Source: Lysinibacillus sp. B2A1
Lineage (GTDB): Bacteria > Bacillota > Bacilli > Bacillales_A > Planococcaceae
Direction: 5' to 3'
Assembly: GCA_002973635.1 (NCBI GenBank)
Contig: CP027224.1
Span: 2,056,501-2,120,500 of the forward strand
Length of the DNA stretch: 64,000 bases
Positions 54,446-63,983 of this stretch are shown here, in pieces. Below the pieces are notes generated by a model that worked only from the letters and a program-made list of their open reading frames with translations, was not told the DNA's origin and searched no databases. Positions within the stretch are counted from its first letter, which is position 1. Every line of letters begins with the position of its first letter. The translations under genes were made by a program, and so were the position numbers.

Positions 54446-56074
54446 ATGAGGTATTACGATGGTAGATTTTTAATTTATGATTCAGAAACAAAATTTAAGG
54501 CTAGTGAATTAACATTAGAAACTCTAGAACTAATAGGCAGTACTGAGGGGGTAAGGTTAAGATATCATGAGGCAACAGGTTTAGTTTTACCTTATATATT
54601 AACTAAATTTAGAACAGACACGAAGAATAGTCACAACCTTCTTAAGTGGTTTGAAAATATGATTAACAACTCAGATAAGAAGGATCTTGCAAGTAAAGGT
54701 TTAGCTGAGCGTTTAACTAAATTAAATATTTCATTTACACAGGAAGACATTGATATCCTTGTTAATGTGCCTTTAGAATTAGTCGCGCAAAGAACTTCGC
54801 CAGTGTCAGAAGGGTTGCTAGCTTACGTATATGGAGATTGGCAGGCAGCGGTCACTTTAAGACGACGTATAATGGTGGATGATGTTTCTTACAAACATCC
54901 AAATAAAACTTTGAATCAGAATACGAATACTGATGAATTAGGTGTTAGGTTGCCAGATGCAGAAATAATTGTTTCCCATATTATAGGAGAACCTTATGCT
55001 GATACTCCGTTCCAAGGTACATACAGACCATACCCAAACCGCTTATATCGCATGAAACAAATTGTAGCTATCTTAACTTCAAGCACGTCAGCTATTCGTT
55101 TGGATCATATTAATCGAACAATTTCCATGTTGACGGATACATACAACATAAAGATACCACCTATTGAACTCCGTCAACTACGTAGTGCTTTTAAAATATT
55201 ACCTTTGGAGCATGTTATTGGTAATTCGGATAATGATACTGTTGAGATTTATGATAATGAGCATGCTTATTATGAAAATCTTGTTGACTTTATTAAATAT
55301 CACATAATTAAGTTTAATAAAGAAATTATGATTAATTCGTCAGCAGCAGAGATCGCTGCTAAGTCTGAGCAGGATTATAATACTGGTGTGCTACCTCTTC
55401 GATTGAGCGAATATCTTGAACAGTTGTTATACGATGTACTATATAGTAACTTCTATCACACAGGAAACTTTAACTACATCGTTAAATACCCTGAAGTTAG
55501 CCCCTATAAAGATAATATAGGATTAATTATAGATAAAGATGATATTCATCAATCCGATTTGCATATCATAGCTTCAAATTATTTGGGGCTAAGTGCAAAA
55601 ACATTTAGTGCTAGTGTATGGGCAGAAGGTATTATTAAACTGATGCGTTGGGGTGATCGTAAAGTTAAAAACCTAAATGTTGGTTTAAATAATACACAAT
55701 ACTTAGATTTACAAACTATGAATCTAATTACACACCAGCCAAAAACTACTATAGAAGACCAAGAAGAGAGAAAAGAATTTATGTATCCAATTTATGAAGG
55801 TCCAGAAATAACATACAATAAAATCACACGTCGTCCTAATGATGATACGATTATTGGAGGTTACGCTGATTCACAAGGATTTCGTATATTTGCATCAGTA
55901 GAGGAGATTACAAGTTTTGCAGTAGATGGTGCACATACTCACGCAGGTGGTGTACTGTTAAATTTGTTCCAAACTCTGTTATCAGCAGATACTGGCAATA
56001 GTTATGTCTCAAGAACCAAAGTCATTTCTGAAAAAACAATTCACACTATCTATAAGGCTTTAGAAGGTAAGTAA
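54446..56074 (+). CDS. Large orphan protein, 542 residues
   Basis: A very strong ribosome site (AAGGAGGAGGT) precedes the ATG. The product is soluble, without signal peptide or membrane helix, mixed alpha/beta and rich in Asn, Ile, Thr and Tyr. Recognisable landmarks are only local: MRYYDGRFLIYDSETKFKAS, YVYGDWQAAVTLRRRIMVDD, DNEHAYYENLVDFIKYHII and a C-terminal DGAHTHAGGVLLNLFQTLL. The two closely spaced His (AHTHAGG) could bind metal, but I see no complete catalytic motif. Family unknown. It stands alone between intron remnants, which suggests an acquired block. Confidence 0.65.
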   Translation: MRYYDGRFLIYDSETKFKASELTLETLELIGSTEGVRLRYHEATGLVLPYILTKFRTDTKNSHNLLKWFENMINNSDKKDLASKGLAERLTKLNISFTQEDIDILVNVPLELVAQRTSPVSEGLLAYVYGDWQAAVTLRRRIMVDDVSYKHPNKTLNQNTNTDELGVRLPDAEIIVSHIIGEPYADTPFQGTYRPYPNRLYRMKQIVAILTSSTSAIRLDHINRTISMLTDTYNIKIPPIELRQLRSAFKILPLEHVIGNSDNDTVEIYDNEHAYYENLVDFIKYHIIKFNKEIMINSSAAEIAAKSEQDYNTGVLPLRLSEYLEQLLYDVLYSNFYHTGNFNYIVKYPEVSPYKDNIGLIIDKDDIHQSDLHIIASNYLGLSAKTFSASVWAEGIIKLMRWGDRKVKNLNVGLNNTQYLDLQTMNLITHQPKTTIEDQEERKEFMYPIYEGPEITYNKITRRPNDDTIIGGYADSQGFRIFASVEEITSFAVDGAHTHAGGVLLNLFQTLLSADTGNSYVSRTKVISEKTIHTIYKALEGK

Positions 56075-56451
56075 TAACTAAACGCACTAGATCGCACAGT
56101 AGCTTAGATTTCTTAACTTACTGGTATATATGTACACAAAATGGGAGCTGAAATCAACAAAAACTTCTTTGAACAAATGAGAGGTTTTTTTAGACAAGTC
56201 CTTAGATTTTCCACTAGTTAAAGTATTGAATCAGGGAACATACTAACCATCAAGATGGCATTTGGATTTCTCCATTCGAAGTCATTTTCTTTCCTCTGAA
56301 TGTGTGTGTTTAATGATATAGCTAACGATAGTCAAAAGTAACGGTATTGACACCTTTTATGCTAGATGGTATTTGGATATGTTATGATGAAATTTGTGAA
56401 GAAATGTACATTAACGGTGCAGTCTGGTTAATGAAATAGGGGGGACAGATA
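56075..56451. other. Intergenic region after the orphan gene
   Basis: About 375 bases, no gene seen. GAATGTGTGTGTTTAA near 56298 resembles the GATGTGTGTGTTTAA of the 5' intron remnant (about 51858), so some of it may be intron debris. TTGACA near 56346 may belong to the promoter of the next small gene. Confidence 0.35.
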
Positions 56452-56610
56452 ATGGATAACCAATATGTTGTAGGTTGGGGTACATTGGCATTGATAAATG
56501 CTGCACTTGCACAAGGGAAGAATAGAACAGGGTTAAATTGGTTTTTACTTTCTCTTGTATTAGGTCCATTGGCAACACTAATTTTGTTATTTGTTGAAAA
56601 GAGACACTAA
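56452..56610 (+). CDS. 52-residue membrane protein
   Basis: AGGGGGGACAG precedes an ATG opening 52 codons: MDNQYVVGWGTLALINAALA, then QGKNRTGLNW and a hydrophobic helix FLLSLVLGPLATLILLFVEK. The middle motif GKNRTGLNWFLLSLVLGPLA is common in small bacterial membrane proteins that occur in hydrophobic pairs, but function is unknown. Two membrane segments are possible. Clear ribosome site and codon structure support a real gene. Confidence 0.6.
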   Translation: MDNQYVVGWGTLALINAALAQGKNRTGLNWFLLSLVLGPLATLILLFVEKRH

Positions 56611-56789
56611 CACTACATATTCACAATAATTGATATAAGTTAATTGACTCCTTGTTGAACTCCATGAAAGAGCTTAATCTTCTTTCATTATCTATGGTGA
56701 AGTGCTTATTTTGCGCTTCATGGATGGCTAACAGGAGTGTGATATAAACTTGAGTTTCATTTGTTTGATGAAGAAGACAATACAAAGAT

Positions 56790-56992
56790 GGACTTCCTTA
56801 GTGGATAGCAATGGTGAATCCCATAGGCGATACTAAGAAGGCTGAGAATACAAGTGGCTATGAGAGACAGAAAAGCATAAAGGACAGGAAGATACAAAAT
56901 AGCTGTCCGTTAGACTTCATGGAACCGCTGTATACGGATTCGTACATATGGTAGTGTGAGAGGAGACTAGTCAATTAATGGCTAGTCTCGAT
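56790..56992 (+). mobile_element. 3' remnant of a class C group II intron
   Basis: GAAGGCTGAGAATACAAGTG (near 56838) repeats text from the 5' remnant. A short stem GGACAG/CTGTCC (56882-56908) stands where domain IV, normally holding the reverse transcriptase gene, should be. Domain V-like GAACCGCTGTATACGG...CGTACATATGGTAGTGT (56922-56956) and a domain VI hairpin GAGACTAGTC/GGCTAGTCTC (56963-56989) end in CTCGAT, as in class C introns. Mispairs in the domain V stem indicate decay. Confidence 0.7.
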
Positions 56993-56997
56993 TGCCC

Positions 56998-57552
56998 TTA
57001 TTGTTCTAATTTTTGAATAAACTCACGCATTAATCCAGGTAGATCTGGCCATGCATGACCACTTACTAAATTGCCATCAGTATGAAGATTTGCATCAATA
57101 TAAGTGCCACCTGCTACCTGAACTTCTGGTTTGCAGGCAATGTAAGCTGTGAGCTCACGACCTTTTAGCACCTCTGGAATGGTTGCAAAAATTTGCGCTG
57201 CGTGACAGACAGCAGCAATTGGTTTATTGGCTTCAAAAAAATGACTCACTAGTGCTGGAACATATTCATTTAAACGAATATATTCTGGTGCTCGGCCACC
57301 AGGAATAATGAGTCCGTCAAATTGTGCTGGATCAACATCAGCGAAGGCTGAGTGTGCTTCTAAGCCATATGCTGTGCGCTCGATATATGTATCGATCCCC
57401 TCCACAAAATCGTGCAATACAGTTTGTAGTTTCTTTGCTGATGGTGCTGTAATCGTTACGTCATAGCCAGCCTCTAAGCAGCGGTAATAAGGATAAAAAA
57501 TTTCCAACGCCTCTACAGCATCACCTGCGATAATTAATACTTTTTTTCCCAT
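56998..57552 (-). CDS. DJ-1/PfpI family protein
   Basis: 184 residues. The nucleophile elbow is AAVCHAAQI (C116-H117), with an acidic residue E14 in DAVEALEIF and the PGGRAPEYIR loop. The family includes deglycase-like, protease-like and glyoxalase III-like enzymes; the specific activity cannot be assigned. Monocistronic, ending next to the intron remnant. GGGGATGAAATAA precedes the ATG. Confidence 0.88.
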   Translation of the reverse strand: MGKKVLIIAGDAVEALEIFYPYYRCLEAGYDVTITAPSAKKLQTVLHDFVEGIDTYIERTAYGLEAHSAFADVDPAQFDGLIIPGGRAPEYIRLNEYVPALVSHFFEANKPIAAVCHAAQIFATIPEVLKGRELTAYIACKPEVQVAGGTYIDANLHTDGNLVSGHAWPDLPGLMREFIQKLEQ

Positions 57553-57876
57553 TTATTTCATCCCCTTTATTGTGATTTACTAGCTAAATTCGACACTTTC
57601 AAAAAATTTCCTTCTGGTATTTTAGAAAAACTGAAAGAAGTAAGGAATCATACGTACTCGAAAATTTGATATGTATAACGTTGAAATAGCCTACTTTACA
57701 AAGGAAAAAATGAAGCGTATAGTATTTATTTAGCTAGGTAAATAAATTGGAACTTAAGCATAGAGATTTCTTCTCCCACTGATTATTTATTGCTTACGCT
57801 AAATTTTGAGGAACATTGTATATTGATACAGACAAATTACTTCCCGGTACTGCGGGTTAAATGAGGAGGTCACAAA
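57553..57876. other. Divergent promoter region of pfpI and marR genes
   Basis: About 320 AT-rich bases. TTTACTAGCTAAAT (near 57577) and TTTAGCTAGGTAAAT (near 57728) are related inverted motifs that might be operators. No gene seen. Confidence 0.35.
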
Positions 57877-58275
57877 TTGAATCCGATATTCCATGCCTTA
57901 TTTCAAAAAAGTCGTTATTTAACGAACTGTTTAAATGAAGTACTGAAACAGCATAATTTGTATAGCTCACAGTGGACGATTTTATACTGCTTACATACCC
58001 ACGGCCCAATGACATTAACGCAAATTTGGAAATATTTAAATGTTGAAGCACCAAGTATTACAAGGGCCATTACTCGACTTGAAACGTTAGGATGGGTACT
58101 AAGAATAGATGGTGAAGACAAAAGGGAAAAGATTGTTACGCTCTCACCAGAGGCAGAGAAGCGCTTACCCGCTATTACAGAGACTATTTTAGCCTTTGAG
58201 GAAGACATGGTAGGATCACTTACTGTTGAAGAACAACAGCAATTTATAAGTTTACTGGAGAAAATGAAAGGTTGA
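57877..58275 (+). CDS. MarR-family transcriptional regulator
   Basis: 132 residues. The winged helix lies at about 30-100: LYSSQWTILYCLHTHGPMTL, IWKYLNVEAPSITRAITRLETLGW and the wing RIDGEDKREKIVTLSPE. Dimerising helices are at both ends. TTG start after GAGGAGG. The following MFS transporter gene overlaps or abuts it, so the regulator probably represses this efflux pair and is released by a substrate of the pump. Confidence 0.9.
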   Translation: MNPIFHALFQKSRYLTNCLNEVLKQHNLYSSQWTILYCLHTHGPMTLTQIWKYLNVEAPSITRAITRLETLGWVLRIDGEDKREKIVTLSPEAEKRLPAITETILAFEEDMVGSLTVEEQQQFISLLEKMKG

Positions 58276-58280
58276 TTGAC

Positions 58281-59480
58281 ATGCAGCATGAGGAAAATTC
58301 AAAAATATGGACGAAGCGTTTTATTAGTCTGTTTTTAACAAATATTTCAGTGTTTTTTGTTTTTTATGGACTTGTAACAACTTTACCGCTTTATGCGATT
58401 GGTGAGCTTCATCAAACTGATAAAGAGGCAGGCTTGTTGCTATCAGGTTTTTTATTATCAGCCATTATTGTTCGTCCCTTTTCAGGTAAATTATTAGATG
58501 TTTTTGGAAAAAAGAAGCTTCTAGTTATATCAATTGTTGGCTATTTTTTATGTACAGTTTTATATTTATTTATTCATCCATTCGGACTTTTACTTGGACT
58601 ACGCTTTATTCAAGGAATTTTCTTTAGTATTATCACAACGGCAGCAGGTTCTTTAGCTGCGGATATTGTACCTGCGAACCGTAAAGGTGCAGGACTTGGC
58701 TATTTCACTATGTCCACTAATTTAGCTGTCGTGATTGGACCATTCATCGGCTTGCTGCTTATTCAATATAGTAGCTTCAATGTGTTATTTATTGTGATGA
58801 GTATCTGTATAGTAGCTGGTGGCATTTTAGCTGTTACTGTGAATACAGATGATCTACCTAAGCCTCCACATAAGGGAAAACTAACCTTTAAATTGAATGA
58901 TTTATTTGAACGCAAAGCACTTCCCGTAGCGGCTATTGCTAGCTTAGTGGCTTTTTCATATGCTAGTGTTTTATCGTTTTTATCTGTGTATGCTCAGCAA
59001 AAAGGACTAATAGCCATCGCCAGTTTATTTTATGCAGTTTTTGCAGCAGCAATGCTGATTACACGACCTTATACTGGTAAGCTTTATGATACAAGAGGGC
59101 CGCAGTTTGTCATTATTCCTGGAATTATATCCTTCGCTATTGGGCTTGTTATGCTTGCATTTGTGGCAGGACCAGCATTATTTTTAAGTGCAGCTGTTTT
59201 TATTGGATTTGGCTATGGAGCAGTAACAACAAGCTTACAAGCATTAGCAGTGCAATCAACAGCACTTCAACGTAGTGGTTATGCAACGGCAACATACTTT
59301 ACGATGTTTGACCTTGGGATTGCCTTAGGTTCTTATATTTTAGGAATGGTTGCAGTACAAGCGGGCTATGGTGCTGTTTATCTAACTGGTGCAGGTTTAC
59401 TGATCGTTGTTTTTATTATCTATTTAGTGCGTTTAGCCAAATTAAAAACAAAGCATGTAGCAGGGGATATAGGGCTTTAA
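58281..59480 (+). CDS. MFS efflux transporter
   Basis: 399 residues from the ATG at 58281 (GAAAGG upstream; an in-frame TTG at 58272 overlaps the marR stop). Twelve helices; the loop between helices 2 and 3 shows GKLLDVFGKKKLL, the MFS signature, and the second half has RPYTGKLYDTRGP. Topology and length match drug/H+ antiporters of the DHA1 group. Paired with a MarR regulator, so export of a toxic or antibiotic compound is likely. Confidence 0.9.
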   Translation: MQHEENSKIWTKRFISLFLTNISVFFVFYGLVTTLPLYAIGELHQTDKEAGLLLSGFLLSAIIVRPFSGKLLDVFGKKKLLVISIVGYFLCTVLYLFIHPFGLLLGLRFIQGIFFSIITTAAGSLAADIVPANRKGAGLGYFTMSTNLAVVIGPFIGLLLIQYSSFNVLFIVMSICIVAGGILAVTVNTDDLPKPPHKGKLTFKLNDLFERKALPVAAIASLVAFSYASVLSFLSVYAQQKGLIAIASLFYAVFAAAMLITRPYTGKLYDTRGPQFVIIPGIISFAIGLVMLAFVAGPALFLSAAVFIGFGYGAVTTSLQALAVQSTALQRSGYATATYFTMFDLGIALGSYILGMVAVQAGYGAVYLTGAGLLIVVFIIYLVRLAKLKTKHVAGDIGL

Positions 59481-59631
59481 AAATTGTAAGCTGGATTACT
59501 AGCAATAGTAGTTCAGCTTTTTTGTGAAAAAGGTGACAAAAAAGAAGTCTAGATAGTAGTTTGTTCTTTAAATTTGAAATTTCATCAACTGTATGATACA
59601 TCCACCTGAAATTTGGATGATTCATTTCGAT

Positions 59632-59671
59632 AAAATAAAAAGCCGAACTAATGGTTATATTAGTTCGACTA
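59632..59671 (-). terminator. Terminator after the endopeptidase gene
   Basis: AGCCGAACTAAT and ATTAGTTCGACT pair around GGTTAT; a T-rich run follows on the minus strand. Confidence 0.8.
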
Positions 59672-59675
59672 GTTA

Positions 59676-60290
59676 CTATAGTCGGCCATATCCTACAAAA
59701 TACTTCTTCCAATAAGAACTATTAATATTAGCAATCGTCACACCACTATTACTTGCATTTATCATTTGATTATTACCGATATAAATACCTGCATGGGAAA
59801 CGCCTGCTTTATATGTATTTGCGAAAAATACTAAATCACCTACTTTAGGTGTACTTACTTTTTGAGCTGTATTGTAAAAGCCAGCAGCTGTTTTGCGTGG
59901 CGTTGAAATTCCTGCATTATTATAAACATATGTGATATATCCAGAGCAATCGAAACCTGTGCTTGGTTTAGTTCCTCCAAATGTATATTTAACACCTAGT
60001 TGTTGTTTGGCAATTTGTACTAGATTGGCTGGCGAATTAGGTGTAGTAGATTGCTTTGTATTAAGGTTTAACTTTTGACCCACATAAATCGTGGAAGAAG
60101 ATAAATGATTCCAGCTCATTAATGCTTGTAAAGAAACTCCCTGTTGACTAGCAATTTTCCATAATGAATCACCAGATTTTACTGTGTATGTTGCAGCAGA
60201 TGCTGTTTCTAACGATGAAAAAAGTACAGATGAGCTTAATGCCAATGCTGCAAATTTTAATCCCCATCTATACTTTTTATTCTTTTTCAT
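59676..60290 (-). CDS. LysM-NlpC/P60 cell-wall endopeptidase
   Basis: 204 residues. A signal peptide (cleavage near TASA-ATY, residue 32) is followed by one LysM domain (34-77, YTVKSGDSLWKIASQQGVSL) and an NlpC/P60 domain (88-204) with C115 in GFDCSGY, H166 in VSHAGIY and N178. It is a secreted D,L-endopeptidase cleaving peptidoglycan stem peptides, of the LytE/CwlS type but with only one LysM. Monocistronic. Confidence 0.93.
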   Translation of the reverse strand: MKKNKKYRWGLKFAALALSSSVLFSSLETASAATYTVKSGDSLWKIASQQGVSLQALMSWNHLSSSTIYVGQKLNLNTKQSTTPNSPANLVQIAKQQLGVKYTFGGTKPSTGFDCSGYITYVYNNAGISTPRKTAAGFYNTAQKVSTPKVGDLVFFANTYKAGVSHAGIYIGNNQMINASNSGVTIANINSSYWKKYFVGYGRL

Positions 60291-60402
60291 AGTATGTATC
60301 CTCCTATAACTTGAAAGCGTATTACTTAATATATAAATGATATTAACATTAGAATATTACAGTTGTATGTCAATAAAATAACATTAAGGATACAATTAAA
60401 CA

Positions 60403-60440
60403 TAATAAAACGGAGAACAGCGTAATAGCTACTCTCCGTC
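60403..60440 (-). terminator. Terminator of the ABC transporter operon
   Basis: ACGGAGA (60411-60417) pairs with TCTCCGT (60434-60440); on the minus strand TTTTATTATG follows. Confidence 0.7.
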
Positions 60441-60443
60441 TTT

Positions 60444-61190
60444 CTATTTTAAATTTTTCTTTAAAAAAGCCTTTGTTCGTTCATGTTGAGGATTGTTGAA
60501 AAACTCTTCAGGTTGATTAGCTTCAATAATTTCGCCACCATCCATAAATAACACCTTGTTCGCCACCTCACGTGCAAAGCCCATCTCATGTGTGACCACA
60601 ATCATTGTCATATGCTCCTCAGCTAAATCCTTCATAACTTTTAACACTTCACCTGTAAGCTCTGGATCAAGGGCAGAGGTTGGTTCATCGAATAATAAAA
60701 TTTGAGGGTTCATCATTAGTGCACGAGCAATGGCCACACGTTGTTTTTGACCACCAGAAAGATTGGCTGGAAAAGCCTTTGCTTTATCAGCAAGTCCAAT
60801 TTTTTTTAATAAATCTTGACAGCGACGAGCAATTTCAGCTGCAGATTCATTTTTTACTAAGCTTGGTGCCATTTCAAGGTTTTGTTGAACTGTTAAATGG
60901 GGGAATAGGTTAAAGTGCTGAAAAACCATACCCATTTTTACCGTAATTGCTTTAATTTCCTGTTGCTTTGGATAGTGACCATCTTGCACCAAGTAATCAC
61001 CATCTACACAGATACTTCCGCCGTTTATTTCATCTAAATGAATCAAACTTCGGAGCATAGTGCTTTTACCTGATCCAGACGGGCCGATTACAGCTATCAC
61101 ATCATTTTTATCTATAGAAAAAGTAATTCGCTTGAGTACTTCAAGCTCGCCAAAGGATTTTTTTAAGTTTGTTACTTCAATCAGCGCCAT
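60444..61190 (-). CDS. Polar amino-acid ABC transporter ATP-binding protein
   Basis: 248 residues from the ATG at 61190 (GAGGTGACAG upstream). Walker [11 protein letters not shown]-loop FQHFNLFPH, signature [15 protein letters not shown], Walker [15 protein letters not shown] and the H-loop VTHEMGFA are all intact. The GlnQ-type sequence fits uptake of polar amino acids. Third gene of the operon, 10 bases after the permease. Confidence 0.93.
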   Translation of the reverse strand: MALIEVTNLKKSFGELEVLKRITFSIDKNDVIAVIGPSGSGKSTMLRSLIHLDEINGGSICVDGDYLVQDGHYPKQQEIKAITVKMGMVFQHFNLFPHLTVQQNLEMAPSLVKNESAAEIARRCQDLLKKIGLADKAKAFPANLSGGQKQRVAIARALMMNPQILLFDEPTSALDPELTGEVLKVMKDLAEEHMTMIVVTHEMGFAREVANKVLFMDGGEIIEANQPEEFFNNPQHERTKAFLKKNLK

Positions 61191-61200
61191 ACTGTCACCT

Positions 61201-61857
61201 CTATTCAAATTTAAAGCGTTTTTCTAACCATTTAAACAGCACAGTTAAGACAAGTGTCATGGCTAAATAAATAGCACCAGCAATAAAGAACGGCACAATT
61301 GTAAAGTCACGATTGACAGCTGTTTGTGCAAAGTGCAGTAGCTCTGGGACAGCGACTGCATATAAAAGAGCTGTATCTTTTATTAATGTGACCGATTCAT
61401 TTGATAAGGCTGGTAGGGCTACTCGAAACATTTGAGGCAATATAACGCGTGTCGTAGTTTGCCATTTTGATAAACCTAATACTTGAGCTGCCTCATATTG
61501 ACCTTTATCAATGGCCAGTAATCCACCACGGAAAATCTCAGCAAAATAAGCAGCATAATTTAGAATAAAGCCAAGACATGCTGCGACAAATCGATCGAGC
61601 ACTAAGTACTCACCGACTACTGGCAGCATAGGTAAACCGAAGCAAATTAATAAAAGCTGTAGTAATAGCGGTGTACCACGCATGACATAAATATACGTAT
61701 GTGCAAGCCAAGAGAGGGGTTTAAAACGGCTCTTTGCTGCTAATGTTAATATGAAACCAAGTGGAATCGATACTAGAATGGCGATGAGAAACAGTAATAC
61801 TGTCATTTTAGCCCCTTCAAGCATCGGCAAAACCATTGTTTGCCAGTAGTCCGCCAT
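61201..61857 (-). CDS. Polar amino-acid ABC transporter permease
   Basis: 218 residues, about five helices. The EAA loop ETxxxGGL-like text reads [20 protein letters not shown] and continues [39 protein letters not shown] is the His/Glu/Gln permease signature. It forms the membrane channel, probably as a homodimer since only one permease gene is present. GGAGGGAAGAAG precedes the ATG. Confidence 0.93.
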   Translation of the reverse strand: MADYWQTMVLPMLEGAKMTVLLFLIAILVSIPLGFILTLAAKSRFKPLSWLAHTYIYVMRGTPLLLQLLLICFGLPMLPVVGEYLVLDRFVAACLGFILNYAAYFAEIFRGGLLAIDKGQYEAAQVLGLSKWQTTTRVILPQMFRVALPALSNESVTLIKDTALLYAVAVPELLHFAQTAVNRDFTIVPFFIAGAIYLAMTLVLTVLFKWLEKRFKFE

Positions 61858-61922
61858 TTCTTCTTCCCTCCAAATAGATTAAGAGCTTCGCAAGGAAACT
61901 CTTAACGATTTATAGCATTCAA

Positions 61923-62744
61923 TTATTTTAAAACCTTATCTTCACCAAACCATTTTGTAGAGATTTCAGCAGAAGTGCCATCTTCACTCATTTTATCTAA
62001 TGCAGCTTGAAGTTTTTCTAATAATGCTTCATTGCCAGGCTTGACACCAACCCCATATTGCTCAGGTGCTAATGATTCATCTAACAATTTGAATGTGTCA
62101 GGCTCTTTCGTCATATAATACTCAGCTACAACTGAATCGATAATAACTGCATCTACACGGCCTGTTTTTAAATCTGTTAATGCTAAAACATTATCTCCGA
62201 ATTCAGTAACTGTTTTAATTTCTTTGTGAATTGGATTTGCATTTAGTGCATTTGCCGCAGAAGACTGTGATTGAAGCCCAACTTCTTTATCAGCTAAATC
62301 CTTTAATTCTTTTATAGAAGAATCTTTAAGTGTCATTACAGCCTGTGCGTTTTCTAAGTATGGTTTTGTAAATAATACCTGCTTTTTGCGAGTATCGTTT
62401 ATCGTATAGCCATTCCAAATTAAATCGATACGACCACTGATTAATTCTACTTCTTTTGTTTTCCATTCAATTGGTTGGAACTCTGCTTCTACGCCCATAT
62501 GTTCTGCTGCGGCACGAGCTAAGTCGATATCGAAGCCAACGATTTCATTTTTATCGTCTCGGAAGCCCATTGGCGCAAATTTATCGTCAATGCCAATAAT
62601 TAGTTTTTCTTTATCAGTTGATTTGTTGTCATCAGTTGTTTTATCTGTTCCTGTACCACTTGTTTTCTCCTCTGATGAACCACATGCTGCTAATGCAAAC
62701 ACCACGGCTGTCAGCATGAAAAGTAATACGAATATTCGCTTCAT
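61923..62744 (-). CDS. Amino-acid ABC transporter substrate-binding lipoprotein
   Basis: 273 residues. A lipoprotein signal with lipobox LAAC (Cys at about residue 21) precedes a Ser/Thr/Lys linker and a periplasmic-binding-protein type II domain with IGIDDKFAPMGFRDDKNEIV, GFDIDLARAAAEHMGVE and WNGYTINDTRKKQVLFTKPY. This is the family of cystine, glutamine and other polar amino-acid binders; the ligand is not decided. First gene of the three-gene importer operon. Confidence 0.93.
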   Translation of the reverse strand: MKRIFVLLFMLTAVVFALAACGSSEEKTSGTGTDKTTDDNKSTDKEKLIIGIDDKFAPMGFRDDKNEIVGFDIDLARAAAEHMGVEAEFQPIEWKTKEVELISGRIDLIWNGYTINDTRKKQVLFTKPYLENAQAVMTLKDSSIKELKDLADKEVGLQSQSSAANALNANPIHKEIKTVTEFGDNVLALTDLKTGRVDAVIIDSVVAEYYMTKEPDTFKLLDESLAPEQYGVGVKPGNEALLEKLQAALDKMSEDGTSAEISTKWFGEDKVLK

Positions 62745-62815
62745 TTTAGCATTCTCCTAACATCATAAATAGATTTCTATTTTCGCTTTCGTTAACTAAA
62801 TCACTAATGTGATAA

Positions 62816-62844
62816 AGAATAACATCGTACATTAAAATTGTCAA
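62816..62844 (-). promoter_or_regulatory. Promoter of the amino-acid ABC operon
   Basis: On the minus strand TTGACA (62844-62839), 17 bases and TATTCT (62821-62816) form a near-consensus SigA promoter about 70 bases before the lipoprotein gene. Confidence 0.65.
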
Positions 62845-62950
62845 TATCCGTATTGAATTATTAGAAAATGACTACATTTTAGAGCAATCCTTTAATGACT
62901 AAGAAAGCTGATAAAAATAAAAAAATAGGGTATATTAAATGAAGCAGATA

Positions 62951-62990
62951 GAGGAAAGGAACTGCAAGCTAAGGCAAAAACAGTTCCCAG
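62951..62990 (-). terminator. Hairpin after the RNase H-like gene
   Basis: GGAACTG and CAGTTCC pair around a 16-base loop on the minus strand; the following T-run is weak. Confidence 0.5.
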
Positions 62991-62998
62991 TTTATAAT

Positions 62999-63391
62999 TT
63001 ATTTTTTTTCTTTTTGTATGGCCTTACGAGCTAAAGCATCAGCAGCTTTATTTTGACTATCTGGGATCCATTTAATAAAAAATAAATCGAAGGTATCTGC
63101 AAGTACTAATGCCTTCTCGAGATAAGGTTTAAATTCTTCATTTTTCACATATTCTTTTTCCAAAGAGGCTACAACAATTTTTGAGTCAGAACGAATAGAG
63201 ACGATGCTTGAACCAAGCTTTTGAGCTTCCTCTAAGCCGCGGACTAAAGCTGTAAACTCTGCAATATGGTTATTGGTAGAACCTATAAACTCGCTAATTT
63301 GTATATGATGACTCTCACCTTTAATAAATATACCTATGCCGCTGGGACCTGGATTACCTGCACTTGCAGCATCTATATATACCTCTAACAT
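62999..63391 (-). CDS. RNase H-like protein (YpeP/YpdQ type)
   Basis: 130 residues from the ATG at 63391 (AGTAGGGATTTT upstream). The four carboxylates of RNase HI are in place: D7 (VYIDAASAGNPGPSG), E45 (HIAEFTALVRGL), D69 (SIRSDSKIV) and D118 (KAADALARKA). Small reverse-transcriptase-like RNase H proteins of Bacillales often lack activity on RNA/DNA hybrids despite intact residues, so function is open. It faces the zinc-finger gene, as ypeP and ypeQ do in related genomes. Confidence 0.88.
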   Translation of the reverse strand: MLEVYIDAASAGNPGPSGIGIFIKGESHHIQISEFIGSTNNHIAEFTALVRGLEEAQKLGSSIVSIRSDSKIVVASLEKEYVKNEEFKPYLEKALVLADTFDLFFIKWIPDSQNKAADALARKAIQKEKK

Positions 63392-63569
63392 AAAATCCCT
63401 ACTTTTTGTTTTATTTTCATTGTACAACAAAGGTGTTTTTTGAAGAAGTTAGTCATGCAAGCCTGATTGTAGATTTAGGTGTAAATAAACAAAATAGTTG
63501 CTTGTTCAAAACGTTCACTTCATAATAGTAAGAAGCGAATTTTGGTCAGGGAAGGAGCGAGAGTTCAAC

Positions 63570-63767
63570 ATGGATAAAGTGACAGTTATGAAAGATATTG
63601 ATGAACTGCATGATATGTTTTGCGCGGATTGCTTAGTGATTAAGCAGCTACGTAAAGAGCGCGGAAAGCCAGGAGCTCATCGTTTCTGTATTGAGGCATG
63701 CACAGTGGGGGAGCGACTACAGTTTCTTGGAGAAGAGCTTTTAAAAGTATATAGTAAGAAGATGTAA
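63570..63767 (+). CDS. Small zinc-finger protein (YpeQ-like)
   Basis: 65 residues from the ATG at 63570 (GAAGGAGCG upstream; the longer frame to 63498 is not needed). C18-A-D-C21 and HRFCIEACTVGERLQFLGEE supply two Cys pairs and a His for zinc. The middle is basic (KQLRKERGKPG). Function unknown. It is divergent from the RNase H-like gene, matching the ypeP-ypeQ pairing known in Bacillus. Confidence 0.85.
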   Translation: MDKVTVMKDIDELHDMFCADCLVIKQLRKERGKPGAHRFCIEACTVGERLQFLGEELLKVYSKKM

Positions 63768-63868
63768 GCAATCAAATTTTATTTTTTAATAAAAATTAAT
63801 CATATTTACTAAAACTAATGCATAAATAACTATATGATCGGGAATATTACTATTGGTTGGTTACCATA

Positions 63869-63920
63869 GAAAAAGTTACCTTGTTGTTGGCTCTGCTGAT
63901 AACAAAGTAGCTTTTTTCTA
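63869..63920 (+). terminator. Terminator after the zinc-finger gene
   Basis: AAAAAGTTACCTTGTT and AACAAAGTAGCTTTTTT pair with two mismatches around a 16-base loop, followed by T6. Confidence 0.75.
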
Positions 63921-63935
63921 TTTTATATACATAAA

Positions 63936-63983
63936 TGCACCGTACGCTTGAGGAGTATTCTCCAGCGTACGGCGCATTTTTTA
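63936..63983. terminator. Strong hairpin at the right edge
   Basis: CCGTACGCT and AGCGTACGG pair perfectly; T6 follows on the plus strand. On the minus strand a frame ends ...GKVR-TAA at 63981-63983 directly before it, so it may serve a minus-strand gene lying mostly outside the window; that gene is not supported further. Confidence 0.7.
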
